Source: Linnemannia elongata (taxonomy: Eukaryota; Mortierellomycota; Mortierellomycetes; Mortierellales; Mortierellaceae). Taken from it: a stretch of 64,000 nt of DNA. Both the position numbers and the translations under genes were made by a program. Below are positions 36,602 through 49,139 of the stretch, piece by piece (the first letter of the stretch is position 1; the number at the start of each line of letters is the position of its first letter). The stretch lies in assembly GCA_036320915.1 (NCBI GenBank), contig JAXBDG010000022.1, forward strand, positions 434,001 through 498,000, in the 5' to 3' direction. Below the pieces are notes generated by a model that saw only the letters and a list, made by a program, of their open reading frames with translations, did not search any database and was not told the origin of the DNA.

Positions 36602-38504
36602 TTTCTTGGAATGTATATGTGAATTCAATGTAAGTGGTGTTGTTGAAAGAGAGGGAATGTGTTTGATTGTTGTTTTGTAGATGCGGTTGCGAAGAAGCGG
36701 ATATTGAGCGTTGAGATTTGGTCTATAATTGACGAAGACGTTTGCGGTACGGGTGGTTTTTGTCGATGTGGTGGTTGAAGCGATAGAGAATGAAACAAAA
36801 GAAAGAAGAAAGAGAGAAAGAGAAAAAAAGAAAGAAAACTGCATGCTTATATAGCCGCTTTTCTACTTCTGCGCCAACTCACAAAGGCTCTTCGCCTCTT
36901 TGACCCTCTCCTCTCTAGCCAAGAACATGCCACATGTCTCGAAAATCAAAATAATGACACACATATAACGGGAGGAATTTGCCCCTGAATGTTGCTGTGG
37001 AGGCGTTAGAAAGTAAGCAAGGAAGGGAAGTTGAGTAAAGAAGAAAGGGGGGATGGTTCGTTTGATCGGCTGTGAACACAGAGTAAAGACTAATCGGCCA
37101 TGCTTTTCTTCTACTCTGTGACAAAACGGCCTCTCTATTAGTCCATAACTAGTCTGATCCAGCCCATTTTCGACACCCCATGGTTCCCCTCATGCCATGG
37201 AACTAAAATCGATATGTTATAAAAAACAAATATCAAAAAACAAAACACAAAAAAAAAGAGCCCTTTTTCCCTCTTTCTCAGTCCTGGTCGCATACAGTGT
37301 AAATGAGGTCAAAGAAAAAATGAATTGAGGGAGGAGGTTGACGGGAAGAATCATGGGAAGAGAAAAAAAAACGTGGCTCAACACCATCGTCATTATTCCG
37401 TGACCCGTACCTTACCACGGTTACACGAGTACCCGAAGTCAATCCAATACAAGTTGATTAGAAGAGAAGAACTGAGAATGGGAAGTGGACCTTTGTCTCC
37501 TGGCGTAGTCGGCTTTCTACTCAGCCAAAACGTCAACTGAATAAAAGGAAGCGCAGAGAACGAGAAAGTATGAGAAGAGAGGGGAACAAAAAAGTTCCCG
37601 TAACATTCCTTTCCAAAAACCAAATTGCTGCGGGTTATCTGTTTGCATGTATGTGTCAATGTGTCAAGAGGAAACAAACCATCAAAGGTGGCGAAGAAGA
37701 ATGGGTAAGATGGGTCGAGTTCCTTCTACGCCCCTCCATACCCTTCTTCCCTGCATGTACTCGTTAGCCTCTCTCTCTTTGCAGATCCCCCTCCTTGGCA
37801 CGGAAGCCTTGAATCCACTCTTCCTCCCCTGTCCTTCCCTGTCCTTCCCTGTTTCTCCCTGATTGACTGCGGTTGACGGGTCGAAAAATAATTAGTATGT
37901 ATGCAATGCATTGCCTTTGCCACCACGCCTCGCCTGCTTCCCCTCTCTCTTCTTTCTCCTACCGTCCCTGTATAATTCACACCTGAATTTTGTTTGATAC
38001 TGTTGGGAAAACGACAAAACGACATTGCTGTCAATGCTCTTCGCCACCCACTTACATTCCCCCACACCCCCCCTCGCTCACCCACGCACATACATTGTCC
38101 ATGTGTCACTTTTAGCCAATGGAGATTAATACCAAGGTGTGGACAGTTTATTAGGGGTAGTAAGATAAAGTAAGGTAGTTAAAAATAAATAATACGCAAA
38201 ATACAGAATAGATAAAAGTAAGACAAAGAACTAATACACAAAAACGAAAAACAACAAGCAAAGAGGGAGGGAAGGAGACATAAACGAAAAATGAAGGAGC
38301 AATTGGAGTATAAAGGATAGTAGATAGTTTGTTTTTTTTTTTGATAGAAGGTTTTGTTGACGGGTTGGAAGAGGAAAGAAGGAGGATGCGTTCATCTTGA
38401 CCAGCCGGATGGATGTCGATGGGGGATAAGTGACAAGTAGAGAGGAAAAGGAATACCGTGACGGAACGGGAACGGGATTTAGTTGACGTCTAGAAGGAAA
38501 CAGC
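36602..38504. other. Intergenic region, small-protein promoter and C2H2 gene 3' side
   Basis: 1.9 kb. The proximal part is the leader and TATA region of the His/Arg/Ser-rich gene. 38140-38330 is A-rich and likely the 3' region of the C2H2 gene. Nothing coding recognised between. Confidence 0.45.
36847..36853 (-). promoter_or_regulatory. TATA box candidate for the His/Arg/Ser-rich gene
   Basis: TATATAA within GGCTATATAAGC on the minus strand, about 250 bases upstream of the chosen ATG at 36601 and directly abutting the alternative ATG at 36844, which it argues against. Confidence 0.5.
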
Positions 38505-41398
38505 TCAGCTATGCACAGCCTGCTGTTGTGCCTGTTGCTGCTGTTGTTGTGCCTGCGCCTGATTCCGCTGCTTCATCTGGAGCTTGTTTAACTGCCTCGC
38601 ATGCGTCTTGACGTGTTGCGCTGCAAATAAGAAGAAACGGAAGAGGTGTGTATTAGGAGATCGGCCAAGTAGGACAAGGATGGACATTTCAATATGCACA
38701 AAAAAAAAAAAAAAAAAAAAAAAATCCTAAGACTTACAGAGATTGTCGGATCGAGAGAACTTTTTGGTACAGGTCGTGTAGGGGCAGTTGAAGGGTCGTT
38801 CCAGGGTATGGGTCTTGATGTGTCGCTTCAGATGTTCCAACCGCTTAAATCGCTTCGAACATCCAACCTCGGAGCAAGTATGGTGCTTTCCAGAACCACC
38901 ATGCTTGCTACCACCGCCACTACTGCCACTGCCAGTGTTGGTACTGCCACTCGCGCCGTTAGTGCTGCTTGTAGTGCTGCTGGAACTGCTGCTGCTGGCG
39001 CTCTTGGTGCTGGCGTTGCTGCCATTGCTGCTAACGATGTCCGGCGTGGTCGTGGCTATAATAGTACGAATAAAGGAAAACTTGCTTAGTAAACGTGATC
39101 AGCTTAATATTAGTTACGCGATAATGTTCGATTGAAGTTACCTTTCTTACCTCGTGATCCGGCGAGGCTGGAGGAGGATGAAGTGGAAGAAGTAGAAGAG
39201 TAAAGGGGCTCATTGAGTCCTCCAGAAGCTGTGAACGGGGACGTGGACATTAAAGGATGGGGTGGAAGTGCAGATGTTGAAGGATGTTGCAGGGATGGGA
39301 ACGGATGGTGGAGCATCTGGGGGTTGGCCACCTTGGAATCATAAAAGTCGGAGTGATGGTGGTGAGAGTGGTGGAACGATTGAGGGTGAAGTGGGTGAGG
39401 ATGGTGATGGTGAGAGTGATGATGATGAGAGTGGTGAGGGTTCATAGATCCATCCTCGTTCATGGGCGAAGCCGGCGGATAGTGGAGATCTGAGCTTATC
39501 GAGTGCAGTCCGTTGGCGCCAAACTGATAGCCATCAGGATGATAACCATGGTTGTGGTGATGGTGAAACGAGGATGCTGATGACGCCGAAGAGTCGGCAG
39601 AGGGCAATGAGGAGTAAGAGCTGGGCGAAGTAGAGTCAGTGCCTGCCGAGCTGGGGTGGTGGTGCAGAGAATTCTGGGAGTGGTGGATACCCGAATGGTC
39701 CATCGAGAACCCTCCGTTCATCATGGGCATGAAGTGAGTCGAGATTGACGAGGGGAAGGCAAAGTGTTCGTAATGGGGCATGGGCGATGGGTGTGGTGAT
39801 TCGCCGTTGGGGTTTCCGCTTCCAGAGGACTCGTCATCATAGGCAGATGCGGGCTTGTGGATGTCGCTCGGGGCAACAGACTTGAGATCCAGGCGGATGT
39901 GGTCGAACTGGGGAACCATGCCGTTCAAGTGCTCCATAGGGTCGTTCATCGAGTACAAAGTGTTGTTGGCAAAGGTCGAGTAGCCAGAATGGCTGATCAT
40001 ACTAAAGTGCTCATCCTCGCCCATGCTCGATGGGTGTCCCAGGGGGGTGCCACCAGGAGACCGCGTAGGCGAGTAGTCATCGTCATGATCGCCGTGGCCA
40101 CGATGCATCGAGCCATATCCGTGGATGTGATGGTGGTGATGAGACATTGATGACAGTCCCTCTGGGTCCCGTGGATCCTGAGAGCTGAGGACCGGCTGTA
40201 GCTCTTCGGTGTCCTCGACCTCCTTCTTGATAGCGTCATCGCCACTGCCGCTGCCGCGTCTTCCTTCAACTTGTCGGCTTGCTGCTCGTCGACGACGTTC
40301 GGCAGCCCCTCCTGCCTTTGCTCCTCTCCTGGATTGCGATTTGAGGGGCGACGAGTGGTTGTCGGAGCGACCGAATTTCTTGCTACCCGCTCCTGCAACT
40401 GGTGAGGAGTTGATGCTGTTCAAGACGGATCCTTGCATAAGCGACTCGGGCATAGGTGATGGACATGCGGACGAGTTGGTGCTTGGGGGCAGTGCTTGGT
40501 TGAGAGAGTGGTGTGGTGAGCTGTGGTGCAGAGCCTGCTGCTGTGAGAATTGTGTGCGATAGTACTGCATTGTGTTGGGATCTACATGGGCGGTGTCAAT
40601 TTGGTGAAGGTTTGGGAGGGATGTTGTTGTAGGAAATGAGCTCAAGGGAGTGGACACTGAGGAGAAGTTGGACCATGATGCCTGGCGATGCAACGTCTTT
40701 TCTTCTGAGGACACCTTCCGCTTGTGCTCAACTTGATCGGCAGTCAAGGTTGGAACAGAGTTTCTTCGTGGAGACTCGTAAACCCCGATGGCGTGTCCAT
40801 GCAACGCCATGAAGGCAGCCGTTGCTGAGCTGGGAACAGTCGCGGCAGAATCCGTAAGATGAGGGCCGAGGGCAGCATTGACGTAGGCAGGGGTTGGCGT
40901 GGTGTACATTGAAGAGGCGGCGTTGGTCTGGAAGTGGTGGAGAGAGTTGCTTTCAGTGCTCATGGAGAGTGGATGGGGGATGGGAGTGGCGCCGATCATG
41001 ATGTTGTTTTTGGCTCCTTTGAGGGTGGTTTTAGGGGAATGGTTGAGGGAGACTGCGGACGGTGTGGCCATGTCGACGTCTTCACAGGGAGAGGCGGCCT
41101 CGATTGTAAAGGATCCTTGTTTTTCTGAAGGGTGATGGTCGGTTGGCTTGGTGTCAAGGCCCATTGAGATATCCATGGAAGCGACTGTTACTGTAAATCG
41201 AGGAGTTAGGGGAGAAAGGTACAAAGTATTTGCAAGGAGTATGATTAGGGTGGGGCTGCTTGATTGTTTGGTGGTCTTTGTACCGTTTCTGCATCTTTTG
41301 AAGGGGGTGGCCGGAGCGAGCAGCTGAATAATATTGATTGCGAAAGGAAAGCAAGTGAGGGCGAGGGGGCAGGGATACATACCGGTGGTTTCGGCCAT
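38505..41398 (-). CDS. C2H2 zinc-finger transcription factor with His-rich disordered region
   Basis: Nuclear DNA-binding regulator. Four exons: 41398-41383 (16 bases), 41190-39151, 39055-38738, 38620-38505; 829 aa. Two adjacent C2H2 fingers near the C-terminus, about residues 745-768 ([19 protein letters not shown]) and 775-798 ([19 protein letters not shown]), joined by a THTLERPF linker; finger 2 exists only after the 38738/38620 splice. The KRLEHLKRH and SRSDNLSQH helices are typical of the Ste12-type/NsdC/Msn2-like fungal group. The long exon is Ser/Pro/His-rich with several poly-His tracts ([14 protein letters not shown]). The tail is Gln-rich. Intron 1 (192 bases) is a multiple of three and has no stop, so its retention would insert 64 residues, including hydrophobic ones, after residue 5. 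No orthologue claimed. Confidence 0.88.
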
Positions 41399-41652
41399 GA
41401 CACTGCTGCGATGCGCGAATAGGACGGCTATACTTGTTTGAACCAGGGGTATGTGTGTTGTTGTAGTGTGTACGTGTTGGGTATATAGCTCGTCGTTGAT
41501 TATGTGAATAAGAGAGCTGACCTAGGAGAAGAGGAGATGCAGTTGGGGATGTATGTATGTGTATATGTGCGCGAGAGGGTGTTTTGTTAGTGAATGCAAG
41601 AGATATGAGGAAGGAGAGAAAGTGTGATAAGGAAGAAGGGTCAAGGTGATAG

Positions 41653-41777
<125 letters not shown>

Positions 41778-44700
41778 AGGAGAAGGAGAGAAGAGAAGAG
41801 CGAAAGAAGAGTGAAAGAAAGGGACGCACACAGCCAGGCCGGATTGGACACAAACAAGTACTAAAGAAAGAGTGGTGGGATGTTGTTGTAGAGAGGTATT
41901 TCTAATTTTACGTTCATGTCAACGTCCCGAAGCACAGAGAAAGAAAAAGTGTCAAAAATGGCTGGATAGATAGTTGTGCCAGTGTAAGTGTAAGAGTACG
42001 GAAGGAAGTGTCTGGGCAAGGCAGCCCCCTCTTTCACTAAATGGGTGTCTGTCCGTGGGGCGAGGTGCTAATGTATCCTTGTCCAACTGAACATGAAACG
42101 AATCATGCAAACACAGGAATACACATTTGAACTGATTGGTAGGACATTACTACAGCGCGCATGGGGCTGCGCCTGAGAGCACAAAAAGAACATGCTGCAA
42201 CCCATTATTGCACTCTCGTTCGAAATCCCCTCGGCGGAGTGAGGTTTGGTCTGCTCGTTGCAAGAAAAGAGGCACGGTTCAGCGTGCACAGAGCACCTAT
42301 CTTTGCTTATATATATATATATATATTTATCTTCCTTTCCCCCCACGAGAGCAAGCCTGAGCATGAACAAAGAAGAAAAGGAAACCGTTCTCCCATACCA
42401 ATGGCCATCCCAAAACACGCACTCACAGAGCACATTCACAAATAAAAAAAAAAAGAAAAAAAAAGCGAACAAGGTTGAGGGGCCAGAGGGCAAAGGGGAC
42501 GGACCGTGTTTAAATGTAATAATAATAAAAGGTGCAAAGGGCAGCACTCAAACCATACCGCTCACTTGCTTTTTGATTGCCAATCTTTTTCAGCGATCCA
42601 AACACAAAGATACCCTTGTCTCTGCCTGCCGACATTGAGAGAGTAAGTGAAAGAAGGTAGCAAAATATATATATATATAAAAAACGAGGGACAATGCGCG
42701 CAAAACAACCAGAACGACATGGTGTCGGGATAGCGGGCGCATCCACCTCCCTTTCGCACCCATGCTCAACTAAACAATAACGAGAGGCAGGGGAACACAT
42801 GCGAAGGAAGAGTGTGAAACGATTACAATCCTCAAAGGTGCAAGGCGAAATACCCGAAGGCAACTCAAAGGTATACGTCCAACCAAGGCATGCCTCATAC
42901 CTCGTACACCATATAGAATCGCGTACACACAGCCTCTTTTCTTTTTATCTGTCAGGACGATCTTTTTACTTTTTTTATGCGTCCGAAACACACACATAAC
43001 TTAGTTGGGAATGTGTTATGTGGAGTGTGAGAGTACGGAGACAGGGAATGAAAGGGCCAATTGGAGGGGAAGGATGGAAAGGAAAGGGCTAATGGTAAAA
43101 GGGAGCAGATGTAACTTACTGTTCAGGGCTTGGTATGGGAAAGAGGGGAGAAAGAGGGAAAATAAAGGAACAGAAATCTGTTGGACTGTGCGTTAAAGGT
43201 TGCAAGGTTTAAGGTCTAGGGTTTGTGCACTTGTTTTAGTTGACTGAGCAAAAAGTGAAAAGTAGAAAGCGGAGGGTGATGGAAAGAGGATTAAAAGGAC
43301 CGTTGAGGCAGGCGTTGCAAGGTAGAATAGAAGGAGTTGTGGGAAGAAGAGGATGGAGGAACGAGGAGTAGGAAAGGGAAGGAGGAGGGTAAAAGAAGGG
43401 AGCGGTGCTGATCAAGGCGATTATAAAGCAGATAGATGGGCTTTTTATTGGGGATGGGGTGGGATTAGGATTTGAGCTCAAAGACGGAGGAAGAGGAAGA
43501 GGAAGAGAAGGAGGTGGAGGATGTGGATGTGGATGTGTAATATGAAATGAAAAGAGGAGCAAGAAGACAAGAGTAGAAAAGAAAGTGAAAGGAGTCGGAG
43601 GAGATTAAAGGATGAAATAAAGGATGACAAGGGTATTAAAAAGAGAGGGAGTTGAAGTTGGGGGCAGGAAGTGTATTAAGAAGACAAGGAGGGGAAATGC
43701 GTGTTCGAGGGTCAAGGGCGAAGGGAAGAGAAAGGGGATTGAGAAAAGGATTTTCTGGTGTTGGTCGACAACGATGGTGTGTAGCAGAAGAAGATAAAAC
43801 AAGAAAAGAAAAGAGGAAGAGAAGAAGAAAGTTGATGAATGAATGAGGATGAGCAGGGTTAAAGGAAAGCACGCAGGTAAAGAGACGAAAACAAAGTAAG
43901 TACTATTTACGAGCCATTGAAAAGGGGAGAGAGTGGGAGTGAAAGGAGAAGGGGGACACAGGACACACAATTGACAATGGACAATGGGTGAAGGGTGGAT
44001 GACAGTCAATTATACATAATAATAATAAGACAAGAGAGATGAGAATTGGCCTCAAACGAGAGAGAGAGAGAGAGAGAGAAAGAATTGAGCGAAGCAAGAA
44101 AGAGGGAGAGACCGCAAAGTAAGTGGACGAGAGAGAAATAGAGAAAGGGAAGAGTACGAGAGCACAAACAAAGCGAGGGAATAGGAGGTTATTATTCAGG
44201 GAGGAACTGCAGCTCTCGTCCTCTCTTTCTTTCTCTCATCTTCGCGCATCTAGGTCCCCATTTCCGACAAGCGCCAGTACTTTTCCTAACTTCTATTACT
44301 TATCCGAAATAGCAAACACAACGAAAATAAAACGATAGACCCCTTCCCCTTCCCATGGGGAGGAGAGGCATGGGGTGAACAAGAGAACAGGAACCATTTG
44401 CCATTCTTGTCATCGTTCTAATGGGGTCTAAAAGGGGGATGGAAGTCGGCTCTCAACTCTTTGCTGCTGTTTTCGCGGCTCGTATCGCTTCTTTTTATTT
44501 CTTTGTTTGTTGGCGACGTCGGATATAAACGAAGCACAGTGTAACGCGCTGTTCTTATGCATTTAGCGTGTGCGCGACGGATAGTCTAGTTCTTTTTTGC
44601 ACTCCTTGTTTGTTCATATCGGCATTCCTTCGTGTGCAAAAAAGGCCAGTTATAGTAGCATTATCGACTCCAAAAGAGAGAGGAACCAACTTGAGGATGC

Positions 44701-47700
44701 ATGCCATTTTCTGTTTATTGAATGGAGACAATCACAAAAGGCAAAGACTAGGTGATCTTTTTGTGATGAAGTGTACGAGAGCAATCTTTGTTCCTCGCAT
44801 GTTTTTTGTCTGTCCAGTAGTGTCAGAAGAAAAGGGAACGGGGTCAATAGAAGAGAAACGGCAACAGGTTGGCAAGGAGGGAGGGAAAGGAGGTTGGCAG
44901 AAGGGACAGAAGAGACAGATAACCTGCACAATGAAAGAATAAAGGTACGACAAATCGTGGTACGGGGAGGAAGACAGGGCAGAACACGCTCCATCTCACT
45001 TTTTGTCATTTTTTCTTTCACCTCAGCTGAACAAACTGTCAAACCACAGCAGACACTTGTACGTGCTTTTACGCGTTTTTGTTTCTTTGTGATGGTTTTC
45101 AATGTGCATCCATATTTTTACTAACTCCTTCTGTATCTGTCTCGCACTCTTTTGTTCGTTTTTTTTTCATTGTTTGTAGTTAGCATCATATCATAAACAC
45201 GCACGCACAGAGAGAGCGAAAAGGGAAGCTGTCGTGTAGGTGTAAAGAATGGGGTGAGGGAGGAAGGGAGAGAGAGAGAGAGACAAACAGGAGAGAGAGA
45301 GAGGGAGGAAAAGGAGCAAGCAGCATGCAAGCGTACGACATGGCATCTCTCCTTCTCTCACTTTATCTGTGTGTTTCTCAATCCAACTCCATTCGTCAAT
45401 GGGACTATCTGTGTGTGTTTTTTGTTGTCTGCCGAAGGGTTTAGTTGATGCGTGTACTTGTCCTTTTTTTCCTATGGCTTTATTCTATTTCTGTACTTCG
45501 GTCGTTCAGAAAGGGGAAGGGGGCGACGTCTGGGGAAGTACGCACAATACACAAAAGAACTAAAAGGCAAACACAATATACAAGTATGCCGGCATGGCGG
45601 TCCCATTGTACTGAACAAAACAAAAAAAAGCTACATCAACGTACAGGCCCATCACGCAAGTTGAGAGGGTTGAGGCGCTCGAGAGTAAACATTTAGATGC
45701 ACAAACATACAAGCACACACAACACACGCATGCACGAAAAAGCAAAGCATGTAGGTAGCCGCAGCCAAGTAGTCAGTAGGTGAAAGCAAGCTGCCTGTAT
45801 GGATGCGATTTCAAGGGCCAAGTACAAATATTGACATGCAGTGAGACGGTAAACAACTCTTCGAAACCCATCTTGCATGGGTCATTCGAATTCTCGATAC
45901 TTTTTTATTTTACGAGTAATAAAGAAGGAAGAGAACGATTATCACACCTTGATGGAAGTTCGCATGTGGAACACTCCATAGTTCATTCTCTCTTCAATTG
46001 ATCCACCCCTTTGTCCTCCAACCCCTCACTTTTTTTTCTGTATGAGTGTGTCATGGCTCACACAACTAGGAATACAAGTAAGAAAGATTACAACATCGCT
46101 AACAGAAGAACTACACCACCACCACCATCACAACAAGACACGACTTGGATTCGCAATGGTAAGACATGTTCCAAAATGGATCTCTCTCCTACCATAATAT
46201 GGTCCATACCTTGTGCCTGCTTTGCATCCTGCAGCAGCAAAACACATTGTCTTTCTAGATCCATATGCTCCTTTGGATGGGATGTGACAGACCAAGCTGA
46301 ATTGGCTGATTGACTGGCTGATTGACTGGATGATAGACTGACCTCTTTTCCGAAAATGCTCTCAACCGAAGTCAGGGGAGAGAGCGAGAAAGGGATGAAA
46401 AGAGAAGTGGAAGAAAAAGGGATGCAGAAAGGGATGCATGCCATACACATACCCAACTCGTATCATTACCATGCCTGTATCCAAACACGCATTTACATGT
46501 AGCCACTACTCTACAATGCTGCTGAATTTGAACAATGCTTCTTACACGTTGGATGCTTCTCTAGGGTAGAGAGTATGGATCTTTCCTTAGCTTGTTGTAA
46601 CCAGGGTTGTGTGAGCGTTATTATCATGTACATCAAATGTGGGTCATGCGACTCATACCGCATAACTCACTCATTGGCCTTTTGTCTGGCATGGCAAATA
46701 AAACGCAAAAGAAAACAAACAAGCATCAGCTACACATGGCGCCTCACACATGGACAACAAACAACACAACGCAGAACTCAAAAAAGAATTCGTGAGTGTA
46801 GAGGTAATAAAGGGGAGAGAGAGAGGGGAGGGGCCAAAGGGGAAGGGGCTGGGATTTCATATCTGAAAAAATGTAGAAGCAAAAACAGCGAGCAGTGAAT
46901 GGAGCAAGGGCAGCCCATCAAGCCAATTAGCCCAGATTAGGCCAAAGCACCATATCACAATTGACTGACCCATCAAGGTGGGCAAAACAAACACAAACCA
47001 GATAGCTGCATGTGGTGAGAAAAGGCGACGGCGGCGGGCGAAGGGCTGGCGGGAGAGGATGTACACAAGATACAAATGGGACGTCCCTTTCAGTTCCTTG
47101 GTTTTTTTGCGACTGGAAAGAGATGCATATCCCGAAGGAATGAATGATTATGCACTGCAGGGAATGTGTTTTGGACGTTCACCAATCGAAAGCGATGGAG
47201 GGAAAAAAAATACAAAGAAATAAAAGAAGTGGACCCAAGCTGCATGTCGAGACTGATTGGTGCATAGAAAGGGCCAGACTAACATATTTGACCTATAGTA
47301 CATGATCCATGGGTCCTCGTTGTATCATAACGCATTGCGACAAGTGTAATGGCCCTTTGGCCCAATTCTCCCAAGTATTCGAGATAAACGAAGTACAGAA
47401 CGAATAAAACACGACGATCTCAGCGGGGTACCATTGAGTTATGTCCACAATTGTGAATGGTAGGTGCATTTCGTAGGCGACTATGAGTTATGAGTGATAG
47501 TCTCGGTGACCAATGTTGTCAATCAATTTTTCCCTGCGTGTTGGATTTACCCGAGTACTATGTTGCCCACGGGCTTGGCTCGCTTTTGCTAACCCTTACA
47601 ATTTCTTTGGCACGTCCTGTCAAAGGGGTGAAAAAGGGTGTCGGTACAGAAGAACAAAGGAAAAGAAAGAGAAATGGGTCTAGGTCCACTAGAACATTTT

Positions 47701-48047
47701 TTTTTTTGCCTTTATTCGTTTGTTCTCCTTTCGGTCCCTTTCTGTGCTTCATCGTACCGTATATTCGTTTTTTTCACTTGTTCAAGGTCGTTTTGAATAG
47801 ACTCTTTCTTTTTCTTCCGCTTGGTCTCCCCTTTCCTTTCTCCCTATCCTTTGCCTTTCCTTACTTGCTTTTCCCTCTCTTTTTATGTGTTTACACAACT
47901 TGGAGGAAGGTCGAGCTGATGACTGAAGGTAAGGGGAGTAAGGGCATGGGCCAATCCCCCTTAATTTTTTATTTTTTGAAACGAGTATAGGTACCTGACT
48001 GCCCAAGGGGAAAGGGTGGAGAAACTAACAAAAAAATACACCAAACT

Positions 48048-48188
48048 ATGAGCGTACGTCGGTACTTGATGTTGATATTCTTTCTTCATGCACTTTTTGC
48101 CGCCTCTGTCAACTTGAGCGGGAAAGAGAGTAGGTTCAAGTTACCGTTCTTTGATTCTCTATCCCACCTTTTGATATCCATACAATAA
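48048..48188 (+). CDS. 46-codon ORF with signal-peptide-like N-terminus (doubtful)
   Basis: Starts MSVRRYLMLIFFLHALFAAS: two Arg, a hydrophobic core and a small-residue cleavage-like site, then a short polar remainder (VNLSGKESRFKLPF) with one N-glycosylation sequon, ending at TAA. It could be a small secreted peptide, an exon of an unrecognised gene or chance. No neighbouring support. Confidence 0.2.
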   Translation: MSVRRYLMLIFFLHALFAASVNLSGKESRFKLPFFDSLSHLLISIQ

Positions 48189-49139
48189 CAAAAAAATGAT
48201 GAGGGATGAAGAGGAGAGGATGGAGATACAAAGAAGCAGATCTAAAAAACTTCCGCTGATGATGATCATGAAGAGTGATTCAGAAAATTGTTCAACAGAA
48301 CAACAGTCGTATGCGAAGGAAGGGATGGTCTAGACTTTTTGCGCCTTTTTTGTCCGGAGATTAAGAAGGATAGGAATGTACAGTAATGAATTGCAGTCGT
48401 CCATCTGCCATCGCGCTGAAGAACACCGTACCAGGCCATGCTATCAGAAAGAGTAAGGCAGTAACCCGGTCTCATCTTGCATCACTGAGCCTGTTAACTT
48501 TTCTCCTCCTGAATGGCTGTTGTCATGTCCTGGTACATCACACGAGAATGTGAAGAGCAAATAAAAAAATAAAAAAAAATGGCAGTCGCGACGCGTCCAT
48601 TCTGAAACACATCCAATCTCATCTATTTCTGATATTTTTCTATTTTACTGCGAGGCAACTACTCGCACCCTTCGAAAAGACTTGGCCCCCTATCTCTCAC
48701 TACTGCTAATCAATGTGAGGGGCTAGAAGCAAGGAGTAGGGAGAGGCATGATGACAACAGCAACCTGAGTTTGTTCATGTATCCCATTTAGAGGAAAGGA
48801 AATAGTAAGAAAGAGAGCCACTTAAAATGAAGATAAAAAAAAGAGACGTCAAGGTAAACAATGGTGATCCTTTTTCATCTCTGCCATACCGGGAAGGGAC
48901 CCATATGTCACTCTGTTTCGCCGCAAAGAAGGTAAGAGAAAAACGAAGGTATCATGTCCATTTTTTTTTGTATCGTAATGCGAAAGTTGATGTAAGAATG
49001 GCAATTGCACGCCGTTTTGGTTTTATTAGGATTGTTTTCGTTAAATAGACACAAAGTATTAGATATGGTAATAAGTAGATAGTATACAGGAGGGAGGAGG
49101 ATATAAGAAGAGAGGTTGGGGGTGGGTCATTCCAGAGGG

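Noticed and set aside
36602..36844. Signal-peptide-like N-terminal extension of the His/Arg/Ser-rich protein
   Set aside because: A TATA box directly abuts the ATG, so that ATG should not be in the transcript.
42068..47990. Frames of 70-166 codons in the gene-free block
   Set aside because: Phe/Ser/Leu- or Lys/Arg-rich translations of purine or pyrimidine tracts; no domain, no splice-supported extension.
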